57,378 bases of DNA from JBFWIW01 sp050253535 (GCA_050253535.1 JBFWIW010000012.1:1-57378); one strand, 5' to 3'; positions 27,300 to 36,894 are shown, counted from the stretch's first letter. Notes: generated from the sequence alone by a model not told the origin. Numbers and translations are program-made.

Positions 27300-27341
27300 T
27301 TGCTTTTATGCCCGCGCTTTTCGGCGCGGGCATAAAAGCAA
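27300..27341. terminator. Terminator of the chemotaxis receptor gene
   Basis: TTGCTTTTATGCCCGCGC pairs perfectly over 18 bases with its complement ending at 27341. It is a member of the GCCCGC-core terminator family and lies 61 bases after the receptor stop on the minus strand. Confidence 0.85.
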
Positions 27342-27402
27342 TATATTTGCAGCTGATGGAAAGCTTATAAACCCGTGGCAAAATGCGACGTTTTATCGAT
27401 TT

Positions 27403-29184
27403 TCAATCATCGCTTGCCTCATGGCTTTCAGAATTATTAATCGATTCGTCTTTGGGTTCTTCAACATTTGCATGGCTTTGCGCCGTATGACTGCTGGTTT
27501 TTATTTTAAATATGCTGACGTTGACCTTTAACTCATCTGCCTGATGTGAGAGCTCTTCGCTTGCCGCAGCACATTCCTCTGAGACCGCCGCGTTGTTTTG
27601 CACGACCTGTGAGACCTGCAATATACCCTGATCGATCTGTTCAAAAGCTGCCGCCTGGTCATTCGACGCCATGGCAATAGCGTTTACAAGATCCGCCGTT
27701 TTTGAAATGCCTGAAACGATCTTGTCCAGCGCTTTTGCGGTTTCGTTGGCGATCTTTGATCCGGCTTCGACCGTTTTAATTGAATTCTTTATCAAGTCGG
27801 TAGTTTCGTTTGCAGCCTGTGCGGATCTTCCCGCGAGCGTTCTCACTTCCTCGGCCACAACGGCAAATCCCCTGCCGTGCTGCCCCGCTCTGGCCGCCTC
27901 AACCGCCGCGTTGAGCGCCAATATATTTGTCTGAAAGGCGATGTCCTCGATCACTTTTATTATTTTGCTGATGTTTCCTGAAGAAACGTTGACCTCTTCC
28001 ATTGCATGGAGCATTTCCGCCATCCTGTTATTACCGGCTTCCGCATCCTTTCTGATGTCGTTGGCAAGGTCGTTTGCTATTTTCGCGTTCTGCGCGTTCT
28101 GTGTTGTCTGGGAAGTGATTTCCTCCAACGAGGCAGAAAGCTCCTCAACAGTACTTGCCTGTTCTGTAGCACCCTGTGAAAGCGAAGTGCTGGAGTCCGC
28201 CACAAGCCTCGCGTTGGAATCAACCTGAACAGCAGACTCGACAATGGAAGCCGCAAGACCGTGGAATTTATCCACAAGCTCTGACAGCGCTATTCCCATA
28301 ATATCATTTTCCGATCTGACCGTTACGACTGTAGTCATGTCGCCACCGGCAATCGCCTGTGTTTTCTGTACCTGATCAATAGTGCTTGTGATTACCTTTT
28401 CAAAGGAGTCAGCGAGTATTCCCACTTCATCCTTTCTTAATTTCAAAAGCCTATCTTTTTCATTAATAACCTTATCGATATCCATGTCTCCGATAGCAAG
28501 CATCTCGGCAAATGCCGCAAATTTACGCATTGGTTTGCTGATAATGCCTGATATGTAATTGCTCAGGAGCATGGCGATAACGAAAGATACGACTATAACT
28601 CCGATCATGATATAGACAGCTATCCATGATAAGGACGTCTGGTAGGCGATACTTTCCGTGGAAATCTGATCTTTATACTCCACAACCGATTCAAATGCAT
28701 CCAGTGCATCGTTGGCATTGGTTCTTATATCCTTTATCATAACAAACAAAGAAGAGCTCTGCTTTCCGGATGCGGAGGCTTCAAGCAGCTCATTTACATC
28801 TGTCTTATAAAGCTCAAATGCGGTACTCATTGCGTCATAATTGACCTGATCCGTACTGTCAGATATAGTACCGCCATAATTTTTCATCTGTTCTTCTATT
28901 GCAGTTAATTGCGCTGAAATTTCGTTACAGTAATGATCCTTCTCGACTTCATAGTAAAGATACAAATCTCTTATATCCATTTCGAGTTCTTTTAATTTGT
29001 TTTCAGCATTATAAGCGTACTCAATTCCCAATGTACATTGATCATATGTTTCCTGCTGTTTATCCGCAATTGTGATCAGATTGATAATACCGACGAGGCC
29101 TGTAACAATTCCTAATATTGATACGAAAAGAAATCCTAATATTAATTTTTTTGAAATTTTCAGATTCTCAAACCATATTTTCAT
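27403..29184 (-). CDS. Methyl-accepting chemotaxis protein
   Basis: Transmembrane chemoreceptor of 593 residues. The first membrane segment lies at about 13-38. A four-helix-bundle extracytoplasmic sensor domain spans about 40-180, rich in acidic and Tyr residues (LEMDIRDLYLYYEVEKDHY). The second membrane segment is at about 185-208. A HAMP domain follows (ISKPMRKFAAFAEMLAIGD), then a coiled-coil signalling domain whose hairpin tip reads AFQTNILALNAAVEAARAG...FAVVAEEVRTLAGRS. It signals through CheA/CheW, which are not encoded in this window. There is no C-terminal NWETF-type pentapeptide. The presence of this gene suggests a motile cell. The ligand is unknown. Confidence 0.93.
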   Translation of the reverse strand: MKIWFENLKISKKLILGFLFVSILGIVTGLVGIINLITIADKQQETYDQCTLGIEYAYNAENKLKELEMDIRDLYLYYEVEKDHYCNEISAQLTAIEEQMKNYGGTISDSTDQVNYDAMSTAFELYKTDVNELLEASASGKQSSSLFVMIKDIRTNANDALDAFESVVEYKDQISTESIAYQTSLSWIAVYIMIGVIVVSFVIAMLLSNYISGIISKPMRKFAAFAEMLAIGDMDIDKVINEKDRLLKLRKDEVGILADSFEKVITSTIDQVQKTQAIAGGDMTTVVTVRSENDIMGIALSELVDKFHGLAASIVESAVQVDSNARLVADSSTSLSQGATEQASTVEELSASLEEITSQTTQNAQNAKIANDLANDIRKDAEAGNNRMAEMLHAMEEVNVSSGNISKIIKVIEDIAFQTNILALNAAVEAARAGQHGRGFAVVAEEVRTLAGRSAQAANETTDLIKNSIKTVEAGSKIANETAKALDKIVSGISKTADLVNAIAMASNDQAAAFEQIDQGILQVSQVVQNNAAVSEECAAASEELSHQADELKVNVSIFKIKTSSHTAQSHANVEEPKDESINNSESHEASDD

Positions 29185-29564
29185 AATAAACTTTCCTTTT
29201 CAGAATAAACCATTATTCACCTGGTACTGCGGAGCATTAAATTGCGCAATATAAAAGCATATTCCAGCATAATCCAATCCGCGTTTTAAAGCGGAGCCTG
29301 ACGTTCATTAAGAGGATGACGCAAAGAATTATAATACCCTTGCTGTTACCATGCATTTCCGGCATTTTAGCCGGATTTCTATAATCTAATTGACATGTTT
29401 GAATTTCAAGTGTCTTTTTAAATCCTAAATATCAGGGATCTGTCTTTTAAAGATATTTTTGTCGCCCCCCAGGTCACGTTCTAATATATCAGCCATTATT
29501 TCACCTTCTCTTGAGAACCGCATCGAATTTATTTAACTTAGATTACCGTCTGAATAGCCTTCAT

Positions 29565-29690
29565 TTACTTGGTGTTCATCATTCCATATCCGCAACCCCA
29601 GAAATGGTCAAACCACAGTCTATTCATATCAACAGTTTCATCTATATCGTATATCGGTATATCTTGGTAATGATTTAGCAAATTCATCAT
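29565..29690 (-). CDS. Possible small protein of 41 residues
   Basis: The ORF begins with two ATGs (29690, 29687) and ends in TAA at 29565. The product starts MMNLLNHYQDIPIYDIDETV and ends in an aromatic, glycine-rich tail (WFDHFWGCGYG). No Shine-Dalgarno sequence is visible. It is followed by the 23-codon ORF at 29425-29496, which has one. It could be a tiny peptide gene pair, a leader or the relic of a decayed gene; I do not recognise it. Confidence 0.25.
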   Translation of the reverse strand: MMNLLNHYQDIPIYDIDETVDMNRLWFDHFWGCGYGMMNTK

Positions 29691-29731
29691 AATTTGTAAA
29701 ATATAAGAATGTTAAATACCGAACCTAATGC

Positions 29732-29774
29732 AATAGAAAGCCCTGTGATTGCAAGCATCACAAGGCTTTCTATT
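29732..29774. terminator. Strong bidirectional hairpin terminator
   Basis: AATAGAAAGCC(C)TGTGAT pairs with ATCACA(A)GGCTTTCTATT, with an A-rich left side and TTTT on the right. No obvious gene ends here on either strand, so it may close an unseen small transcript or be left from a lost gene. Confidence 0.7.
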
Positions 29775-30204
29775 TTTATGTCAATCAAAGTGCTTCTTAA
29801 GTTTTATCTTTAATTTACAAAATTTATTATTTTTTAACGCTTTAATATTATTAATTGCCTGTAAAAAACATCTACTTTTCGGCAGTATTAATTATTTTTG
29901 CATATATTATTATAATAAAACAAGAAAAATACCAGTTCGGCAATTTGCCGATTTCTATATTTTATTTATTATTCAATCTTCGTGTAATAGTATATTATTT
30001 ATACAAACTCTGTGAATTGCGATAAATATAAGATTAATATACTAATTATTTTTATTGATTATTGATATATCAAATTAACCATCAAAGTTGTATAACGGAA
30101 TAAGAACATTTTCGGTTACATTTAAATAACTGTCAGTTTTTAACACTATCGGCGAAGAAACCCGATTATGGGAAGCGCTCAGCCGACAAGTTCTGGTTTG
30201 GAGA

Positions 30205-30618
30205 ATGCAAAAATTGTTTGAAAGCGATCTTGAAAAATTTGTAGCAAAGCGGGTTGCCGCTTGTTTGGAGTTGTTCTGCATTGTTGCTATTATCTTGCTT
30301 CCGGGCCGCCGGCCGATTCTCGCAGGCCTTTTGATTGGCGCAGTTTTGAGCGTTTTGAGCTTTTGCGCAAACGCCTGGTTTTTCCGCACGATTTCCTGCC
30401 GCGGGATCGGGGACGAAAAAAAGCAGGCGTTTGCTCTCGGCATTTTCGCGTTTACGTCCAAAGGGCTTATCCTTTTTTTGTTATTATTTGCAGCTTATGC
30501 CATAAATCCCAGGCTCTTTGCCGGGATGACAGCGGGAGCATTACTGGCCCCGTTTGCGATAATACTAAATATCATTACAGAATCACTGGGCGTAACAAAA
30601 AATCGTTTTTTCATCTAG
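30205..30618 (+). CDS. atpI: ATP synthase subunit I
   Basis: Small hydrophobic protein of 137 residues encoded at the head of the F-type ATP synthase operon. It has four predicted membrane segments (about 20-33, 37-60, 75-97, 103-125). AtpI-type proteins assist assembly of the c-ring and may help with Mg2+ supply; they are poorly conserved, and the call rests on topology and position. The ATG at 30205 is very close to its GGAG; an in-frame TTG at 30214 has better spacing and may be the true start. It is separated from atpB by about 200 bases containing two tandem hairpins. Confidence 0.75.
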   Translation: MQKLFESDLEKFVAKRVAACLELFCIVAIILLPGRRPILAGLLIGAVLSVLSFCANAWFFRTISCRGIGDEKKQAFALGIFAFTSKGLILFLLLFAAYAINPRLFAGMTAGALLAPFAIILNIITESLGVTKNRFFI

Positions 30619-30713
30619 ACCTTGTCAGTGTGTTTGAATTTTCTGACGAAATTTGCGTCAGGCAAGGTAAATTATTCCAGGCATAATTGAAATATGGAAG
30701 GTAATTTTAACGC

Positions 30714-30790
30714 AGCCCGGCACGAAATTCGGCGAAAAGCCGGGCTCGGGAATCTTACAAACAAGGCCTGAGCCAAAAGGCGGGCTCAGG
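30714..30790 (+). repeat. Tandem hairpins between atpI and atpB
   Basis: Two imperfect copies of one unit. Hairpin 1 is AGCCCGGC (30714-30721) with GCCGGGCT (30739-30746). Hairpin 2 is CCTGAGCC (30767-30774) with GGGCTCAGG (30782-30790). The sequence following each (GGAATCTTACAAACAAG and GGAATTTTATAACAAG) is also repeated, so the block arose by duplication. It may set mRNA processing or relative expression of atpI versus the rest of the operon. Confidence 0.5.
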
Positions 30791-30822
30791 AATTTTATAA
30801 CAAGTCCGAGGAGGTGGCAGTC

Positions 30823-31569
30823 GTGCTCTCAGGTAATATAATGGCGCCGAACACCCTATTTACAATAAATATTTTCGGCTTAACGATACCCGTCTCGGAC
30901 AGTCTTGTCATGATGTGGGTTGTGATGGCGATTCTCATCATATTGTCCCTTGTGTTCGTACGGAACCTGAAAACGGTCCCCACGGGAAAACAGAACGCTG
31001 CGGAAATCATCGTCGAGACCATCGGCAAAATACTGAAATCGACCATGGGCGATCACGGGGAGCGTTTTGTCCCCTATTTCGGCACGGTGCTCTTGTTCCT
31101 TATCCTTGCAAATATGATCGAAGTATTCAACATCTTCCCCTCAACCGACCAACTTTATCAGATGACCGGTATTGAGATTTTCAAAAATATGCATTTTTCC
31201 ATAGTCAGCCCGACTAAGGATCTGAATTTAACTGCCGCCATGGCTCTCATGACGATCGTCCTTATCCCCGTCTCGGGGATAAGATACAAAGGCGTTAAAG
31301 GCTGGCTCAGGAGCTTCTTGAAGCCAATGCCTCTGATGCTCCCGTTTAACATCCTTGATTACGGCACGCGCACCCTGTCGCTGTCGCTTCGGCTTTTCGG
31401 GAACATGCTGGCTGGCTATATAATTGTCGGTATGCTGATGGGGGGCGCGCTGTTTGTTAAGCCGCTTATTCCACTGGCAAGCGCCTTCTTCGATCTGTTT
31501 GACGCGGGACTTCAGGCATATATATTTGTGTTTTTGTCATCCATCTATATCTCAGAGGTAATTGAATAG
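30823..31569 (+). CDS. atpB: ATP synthase F0 subunit a
   Basis: Membrane stator subunit that forms the half-channels for the coupling ion. About 248 residues with five to six membrane helices. The conserved fourth-helix segment LSLRLFGNMLAG contains the essential Arg that interacts with the c-ring Glu; a later helix has AGLQAYIFVFLSSIYI. The GTG at 30823 is preferred because GAGGAGG lies 8 bases upstream; the GTG at 30814 overlaps it. It is followed by atpE after about 30 bases. Confidence 0.95.
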   Translation: MLSGNIMAPNTLFTINIFGLTIPVSDSLVMMWVVMAILIILSLVFVRNLKTVPTGKQNAAEIIVETIGKILKSTMGDHGERFVPYFGTVLLFLILANMIEVFNIFPSTDQLYQMTGIEIFKNMHFSIVSPTKDLNLTAAMALMTIVLIPVSGIRYKGVKGWLRSFLKPMPLMLPFNILDYGTRTLSLSLRLFGNMLAGYIIVGMLMGGALFVKPLIPLASAFFDLFDAGLQAYIFVFLSSIYISEVIE

Positions 31570-31601
31570 GAAATTAAGTAATTGAACTGGAGGAAAATAA
31601 T

Positions 31602-31826
31602 ATGAACAGCGGATTAATAGCAATCGGCGCGGGTATCGCCATGCTGGCGGCCTTTGGCGCGGGAATCGGACTCGGCATCGCATCCGGCGGGGCGATGCAA
31701 GGCGTTGCCAGAAACCCCGAGGCTTCTGGCAAAATAATGTCTACAGGACTCATTTTCGCGACACTTGCCGAGGTGACGGCAATCTTCGGTTTCGTCATAG
31801 CAATAATCCTGAGCAGTAAAATCTGA
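31602..31826 (+). CDS. atpE: ATP synthase F0 subunit c
   Basis: Proteolipid of 74 residues forming the rotor ring: two helices joined by the polar loop ARNPEA. The ion-binding carboxylate is the Glu in LAEVTAIFGF of helix 2. The helix-1 Gln and the Ser after Glu that define Na+-binding rings are here Leu and Val, so the ring is more likely proton-coupled; this comparison is by eye. GGAGG precedes the ATG. Confidence 0.95.
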   Translation: MNSGLIAIGAGIAMLAAFGAGIGLGIASGGAMQGVARNPEASGKIMSTGLIFATLAEVTAIFGFVIAIILSSKI

Positions 31827-31938
31827 AAGCCGTTTCCGAAAAGAGGTGCGGCAGGCGTTAAAATGCCTCGAACCATGTGTCGGCCCGTATGGCGAAACGC
31901 TGCTGCGCATGAAATCGGGCTGAATGAGGTGATGAAGT

Positions 31939-32427
31939 ATGCTGGAGAGCTTGAATCAGTATCAGTTTATATTTGCGGCAATTAATATCATTATACTTTA
32001 TATTGTTCTGCGCAAAATCCTGTTCAAGCCGGTTTCATCATTTATGGAGAACCGGACTAGATCCATACAGGATGACATTGAAAAAGCGGAAAGATTAAAG
32101 GCGGAAGCCGCTGAACTCAGGCAGCGGTATGATGAACAGATGAAAGCTTCCATAGCGGACGGCAAGCGCATAAAAAGCGAGGCGGCGGCAGATGCCGGCA
32201 GAACAGCCGAAAAAATAATTGCAGAGGCAAAGCAAAATGCCCATTCAATGCTGGCTGACGCGAGGGCCGAAATTGAAAACGAGCGTATGAAGATGCTGAA
32301 GGAAGTGCGCAGCGAAGTGGCAAGTCTTGCGCTTGAAGCCGCGTCAAAAGTTTTGGAAGCTGACGTCGATAACGAAAACAGCCGCGCGCTTGTGGATAAA
32401 TTCCTGGACGAGGCGGGTGTTGCATGA
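31939..32427 (+). CDS. atpF: ATP synthase F0 subunit b
   Basis: Peripheral-stalk subunit of 162 residues. One N-terminal membrane helix (FIFAAINIIILYIVLRKIL) is followed by a long charged, Ala-rich coiled coil (ENRTRSIQDDIEKAERLKAE and onward) that dimerises and holds delta. GAGGTGATG lies upstream of the ATG. The 3' end overlaps atpH by 4 bases (ATGA). Confidence 0.95.
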   Translation: MLESLNQYQFIFAAINIIILYIVLRKILFKPVSSFMENRTRSIQDDIEKAERLKAEAAELRQRYDEQMKASIADGKRIKSEAAADAGRTAEKIIAEAKQNAHSMLADARAEIENERMKMLKEVRSEVASLALEAASKVLEADVDNENSRALVDKFLDEAGVA

Positions 32428-32960
32428 TGTCCCTTATCGCCAAAAGATATGCCGAGGCATTTCTGGACCTGTCTGAGGACGCCGGGACTATAGATGCTTA
32501 CAGGAATGAACTCACCGCGGTCTCGGATATCTACGAGTCCGGGAACGGCCTCAGAGACTTCCTGCTGAACCCGAAAACTAAAACATCGGATAAAAAGCAG
32601 CTGCTGAATGATCTTTTTGAAGGCAGGGCCGGGAAGAATACGCTCTGCCTCCTGCAGCTGCTTCTAGATAAAACCCGTATAAAATATCTGCCGGAGATCA
32701 GCCGAGAGTACGCAAAGATGGCTGATGAGCGGAAAAACTTTTTAAGCATCACAATAAAAACGGCCTTTGTGCTGGATAAGAGCCAAATAGACTGCATCTG
32801 CACAAAGTTCAGAGAACTCTTTCACGCCGCTTCCGTCAAAGCGGCTGTGGAGATCGATCCGTCTCTTATCGGCGGCGTACAGGTCTACGTCGGCGACAAG
32901 CTCTATGACGGCACTCTGAAGGGAAAACTATCAAGATTACAGAAAGTTCTGGGCGTATAG
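32424..32960 (+). CDS. atpH: ATP synthase F1 subunit delta
   Basis: Subunit of 178 residues linking the b stalk to the alpha3beta3 head. It has the typical N-terminal helical domain (LIAKRYAEAFLDLSEDAG) and the C-terminal signature DPSLIGGVQVYVGDKLYDGT followed by KLSRLQ. The start overlaps the atpF stop, indicating translational coupling. Confidence 0.95.
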   Translation: MMSLIAKRYAEAFLDLSEDAGTIDAYRNELTAVSDIYESGNGLRDFLLNPKTKTSDKKQLLNDLFEGRAGKNTLCLLQLLLDKTRIKYLPEISREYAKMADERKNFLSITIKTAFVLDKSQIDCICTKFRELFHAASVKAAVEIDPSLIGGVQVYVGDKLYDGTLKGKLSRLQKVLGV

Positions 32961-32984
32961 CGCGGAATCTATAGGTGAAAGTTA

Positions 32985-34493
32985 ATGAAACTGAGACCGG
33001 AAGAAGTCAGTTCTGTTATAAAACAGCAGATTGAGAGCTACGGGGCAAAGACAACCGAGGAAAACGTCGGCTACGTTCTTCAGTCGGGCGACGGTATCGC
33101 CAGGATATACGGCCTGAACGGTTGTTTAAGCGGCGAGCTGCTCAGATTCGAAAATGGGGTTTACGGCATGGCTATGAACCTTGAGGAAGACAATATAGGC
33201 TGCGTACTCCTGGGCTCCGACCAGGAGATAAAAGAGGGCACCGTTGTGAAGAGCACGGGGACAACTCTGGAAGTTCCCGTGGGCGGATCCCTTATAGGCA
33301 GGGTCGTAAACCCTCTTGGACAGCCTTTGGACGGCAAAGGCGAAATAAAAAGTGATAAGCATAGGCCGATTGAGTTCCTTGCCCCCGGCGTAATAGACCG
33401 TAAGTCTGTCGATATACCGCTGCAAACCGGCATAATGGCGATTGACGCCATGACGCCCATCGGCAGAGGCCAGAGGGAACTCATAATTGGCGACCGGCAG
33501 ACCGGCAAAACGGCAATTGCCCTCGACGCTATTATCAATCAGAAGGGCAAGGGCGTCGTCTGCATCTATGTCGCCATCGGTCAGAAGGCGTCCACCGTCG
33601 CCGGGATTTATGAGACGCTCAAAAAATTCGGCGCGATGGATTATACCATCATAGTGTCCTCAACCGCTAATGAAATGGCATCGATCCAGTATATCGCCCC
33701 TTATGCCGGCTGCGCGATGGCTGAATACTTCATGTTTGACGAACACAGAGACTCCCTCATCGTTTACGACGACCTGTCAAAGCACGCCGTCGCCTACAGG
33801 GCCATGTCTCTGCTGCTTCACAGGCCGCCCGGTCGGGAAGCGTTCCCCGGTGATGTCTTTTATCTCCACTCCAGGCTCCTCGAGAGGGCGGCGAGACTGT
33901 CCGACGAGCTGGGCGGTGGGTCCATTACTGCCCTTCCGATCATCGAGACCCAGGCGGGAGATATCTCGGCGTATATCCCCACAAACGTGATATCCATTAC
34001 CGACGGACAGATATTCCTGGAGTCCGAACTCTTTTTCTCCGGGCAGCGCCCCGCAATCAACGTGGGCGTCTCGGTGTCCCGGGTTGGCGGCGCGGCGCAG
34101 ATCAAAGCCATGAAAAAAATCGCAAGCCCCCTGCGCGTAAACCTCGCGCAGTACAGGGAGCTGGCCGTCTTTTCGCAGTTCGGCTCAGACCTTGACCGGT
34201 CTACCAGAGATAAGCTGCTCCAGGGCGAGAGGCTGCTGGAGACACTCAAGCAGGACCGGTATTCCCCCATCCCGGTGGAAGAGCAGGTCATTCTTCTCTA
34301 CATCGCTGTGAGCAAATACCTGATGGATGTCCCCGTGAAGGACGTAAAGAAATTCAGCGGCGGAGCAGTGAACTACATTAAAGACAAATACTCTCAGATT
34401 CCTGAGTCTATCCTGCAAACCGGAGCTCTCAGCCCTGATATGGAAGAACTCCTGAAAAAAGCGGTGGAAGAATATAAGGCAAACATTGCATAA
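32985..34493 (+). CDS. atpA: ATP synthase F1 subunit alpha
   Basis: Regulatory nucleotide-binding subunit of the F1 head, 502 residues, normal length. It has an N-terminal beta-barrel, Walker A GDRQTGKTAI (about 169-178), Walker B-like LIVYDDLSKHAVAYRAMSL and the conserved SRVGGAAQ segment near 366-373. It has AGGTGAAAG upstream of the ATG and sits in the usual order after atpH. Confidence 0.97.
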   Translation: MKLRPEEVSSVIKQQIESYGAKTTEENVGYVLQSGDGIARIYGLNGCLSGELLRFENGVYGMAMNLEEDNIGCVLLGSDQEIKEGTVVKSTGTTLEVPVGGSLIGRVVNPLGQPLDGKGEIKSDKHRPIEFLAPGVIDRKSVDIPLQTGIMAIDAMTPIGRGQRELIIGDRQTGKTAIALDAIINQKGKGVVCIYVAIGQKASTVAGIYETLKKFGAMDYTIIVSSTANEMASIQYIAPYAGCAMAEYFMFDEHRDSLIVYDDLSKHAVAYRAMSLLLHRPPGREAFPGDVFYLHSRLLERAARLSDELGGGSITALPIIETQAGDISAYIPTNVISITDGQIFLESELFFSGQRPAINVGVSVSRVGGAAQIKAMKKIASPLRVNLAQYRELAVFSQFGSDLDRSTRDKLLQGERLLETLKQDRYSPIPVEEQVILLYIAVSKYLMDVPVKDVKKFSGGAVNYIKDKYSQIPESILQTGALSPDMEELLKKAVEEYKANIA

Positions 34494-34534
34494 TGTTGAA
34501 GCTACTTTCAGCCTAAAAAGGCGGTGAAATATTT

Positions 34535-35416
34535 ATGGCAGGCATGCGCGAAATTAAGCAGAGGATAAAGAGCATCAACGAAACCAAGCAGATTACAAAC
34601 GCTATGAAGCTCATTTCCGGTTCAAGGCTCAGGAAGGCTCGCCAACAGCTTGAACAGACAAAGCCATTTACTACAATAGTTGAGACCACTATGGCCGACA
34701 TACTGGCTCACAGTCCCGACATAAACAGCGCATATTTTGATGATCGGCGCAGTAAGAAGAACAAAACAACCGGGATTTTATTCATGTCCGGGGACAAGGG
34801 ACTTGCCGGCGGCTATAACCACAATATCGTAAAAATGGCAGAGGGCATGATGCGCGACGCCGACAACCCGCGCCTTTTGGCTGCGGGGCGTGTTGGTTAT
34901 CACTACTGCGTTCGCAAACACTTCAATATCGACGAATCGTTTCAGTATCCTGTAAAGAGTCCGACGATATACAGAGCCAGGGAAATCGGGGAAGTCATAT
35001 TGAAGAAATTTTTGAGTGGTGAACTGGACGAGGTCTACATGGTCTTTACAGAGATGGTCTCCCCTATCAAGCTTGTGCCTCAGGCGATGAGGCTTCTGCC
35101 CCTGAACCTGCACGTCCTGAAGGCGTTTCTCGGACAAAATACCGATGAGAACAACAACGGCAGCGTTATCAACTACGAGCCATCGGCGGACGCTGTTTTC
35201 GACGTGCTCGTGCCAAAATATGTGAAGGGTGTGATCTATGGGGCTCTTGTTGAGTCATACACAAGCGAACTTAGCGCGCGTATGACCGCGATGGACAGCT
35301 CAACGGCAAACGCCGACAAGATGCTCCAAAATCTGAACCTCTATTACAACAGGGCGAGACAAGCCGCAATCACTCAGGAGATCTCCGAAATAGTTGGCGG
35401 CACGGCAGCACTGTGA
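34535..35416 (+). CDS. atpG: ATP synthase F1 subunit gamma
   Basis: Central rotor shaft of 293 residues. Terminal coiled-coil helices are recognisable: N-terminal MREIKQRIKSINETKQITNA and C-terminal SSTANADKMLQNLNL...YNRARQAAITQEISEIVGG. The middle contains the Rossmann-like domain with SGDKGLAGGYN. GGCGGTGAAA precedes the ATG. Confidence 0.96.
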   Translation: MAGMREIKQRIKSINETKQITNAMKLISGSRLRKARQQLEQTKPFTTIVETTMADILAHSPDINSAYFDDRRSKKNKTTGILFMSGDKGLAGGYNHNIVKMAEGMMRDADNPRLLAAGRVGYHYCVRKHFNIDESFQYPVKSPTIYRAREIGEVILKKFLSGELDEVYMVFTEMVSPIKLVPQAMRLLPLNLHVLKAFLGQNTDENNNGSVINYEPSADAVFDVLVPKYVKGVIYGALVESYTSELSARMTAMDSSTANADKMLQNLNLYYNRARQAAITQEISEIVGGTAAL

Positions 35417-35490
35417 TAGCCATATATCAGATTATTCGGCAGAAGAACAAAGTATTATAAGATGGTTTTCATAGAAACGAGGAATGAGTT

Positions 35491-36882
35491 ATGGCTGTAA
35501 GCATAGGCCGCATTGTTCAGGTAATCGGTCCGGTTATCGATATAAAATTTGAAAATGGTGATCTCCCCAATATATTAAACGCCGTTAAGATAGAAAACAA
35601 CGGCGGAGCAATGATCGCCGAAGTTGTACAGCATGTGGGCAATCAGACGGTCCGCTGCATAGCCATGTCAAGTACCGACGGCCTTGTGAGAGGTCAGAAA
35701 GCGGAAAACACGGGAGACCCAATCAAAGTACCCGTAGGTAAAAAGACCCTCGGCAGGGTTCTCAATGTGCTTGGCGAACCGGTGGACAAAAAGGGTGATG
35801 TTGGAACCGAAGAATTTTGGCCTATCCATCGTCCTGCTCCCGGATTCGACGAACAGATGCCCTCGGCCGAAGTTCTGGAGACAGGCATCAAGGCCATCGA
35901 TCTTCTGGCCCCCTACGCCAAGGGCGGGAAAATCGGTTTATTCGGCGGCGCCGGAGTCGGCAAGACCGTCCTTATTCAGGAGCTCATACGGAACATCGCC
36001 GCAGAACACGGCGGCTATTCTGTCTTTACAGGCGTTGGTGAGCGCTCGAGAGAGGGAAACGATCTGTGGCGGGAGATGGGCGAGTCCGGCGTCATCGAGA
36101 AGACGGCGCTGGTCTTCGGACAGATGAACGAGCCTCCCGGGGCCAGAATGCGCGTCGCGCTCACAGGTCTGACATTGGCGGAGTATTTCAGAGATAAGAT
36201 GGAGCAGGATGTGCTCCTTTTCATAGACAACATTTTCCGGTTTATTCAGGCCGGTTCGGAGGTGTCCGCCCTTCTTGGCAGAATTCCCTCCGCCGTCGGT
36301 TACCAGCCCACGCTTGCCACCGACGTCGGGTCATTGCAGGAGAGGATTACCTCAACGAAAAAAGGGTCCATCACCTCGGTACAGGCCGTTTATGTGCCCG
36401 CCGATGATCTGACAGACCCAGCCCCGGCCACAATATTTGCCCATCTTGACGCCACCACGGTTTTGTCCAGAGCCATAGTCGAGGAAGGTATCTACCCTGC
36501 CGTCGACCCGCTGGACTCCACTTCAAGGTTACTGGACCCCCGAATCGTTGGGCAGGAGCACTATGAGGTCGCTCGCCGTGTACAGGAGGTTCTGCAGAGA
36601 TACAAGGAATTGCAGGACATTATCGCCATCCTGGGAATGGATGAGCTGGCGGAGGAGGACAAACAGTCGGTCTACAGGGCCAGAAAAATCAAGAGATATC
36701 TCTCGCAGCCATTTTTTGTGGCGGCGAACTTCACAGGCTACGAGGGGAAATATGTTCCGATAAAGGAAACGGTCCGCGGCTTCAAAGAAATCGTAGACGG
36801 AAAAATGGACGATATACCTGAAGCCGCCTTCTTTATGAAGGGCACAATCGAAGAAGTCTATGACGCGGCAAAGGACATGTAG
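35491..36882 (+). CDS. atpD: ATP synthase F1 subunit beta
   Basis: Catalytic subunit of 463 residues. Walker A GGAGVGKTVL lies at about 152-161, with the catalytic Glu in GVGERSREGND, Walker B VLLFIDNIFRF and the DELSEED-equivalent loop reading MDELAEEDK. All catalytic residues look intact, so the enzyme should be active. It is followed after 12 bases by atpC. Confidence 0.97.
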   Translation: MAVSIGRIVQVIGPVIDIKFENGDLPNILNAVKIENNGGAMIAEVVQHVGNQTVRCIAMSSTDGLVRGQKAENTGDPIKVPVGKKTLGRVLNVLGEPVDKKGDVGTEEFWPIHRPAPGFDEQMPSAEVLETGIKAIDLLAPYAKGGKIGLFGGAGVGKTVLIQELIRNIAAEHGGYSVFTGVGERSREGNDLWREMGESGVIEKTALVFGQMNEPPGARMRVALTGLTLAEYFRDKMEQDVLLFIDNIFRFIQAGSEVSALLGRIPSAVGYQPTLATDVGSLQERITSTKKGSITSVQAVYVPADDLTDPAPATIFAHLDATTVLSRAIVEEGIYPAVDPLDSTSRLLDPRIVGQEHYEVARRVQEVLQRYKELQDIIAILGMDELAEEDKQSVYRARKIKRYLSQPFFVAANFTGYEGKYVPIKETVRGFKEIVDGKMDDIPEAAFFMKGTIEEVYDAAKDM

Positions 36883-36894
36883 GGGGAAACTAAT

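Larger units (their letters stand above)
29185..30204. other. Long AT-rich intergenic region
   Basis: About 1 kb between the divergent chemoreceptor and ATP synthase units. It has no convincing gene but includes two small minus-strand ORFs. The first is 29565-29690 (see separate entry). The second is 29425-29496, 23 codons beginning MADILERDLGG with AGAAGG upstream. A perfect-looking terminator hairpin lies at 29732-29774. Bases 29780-30200 are very AT-rich and probably contain the atp promoter, but no clear -35/-10 pair could be chosen. Confidence 0.5.

Noticed and set aside
31602..31826. Na+-coupled ATP synthase
   Set aside because: The Gln and Ser ligands typical of Na+ c-rings are Leu and Val here. 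Proton coupling is more likely.
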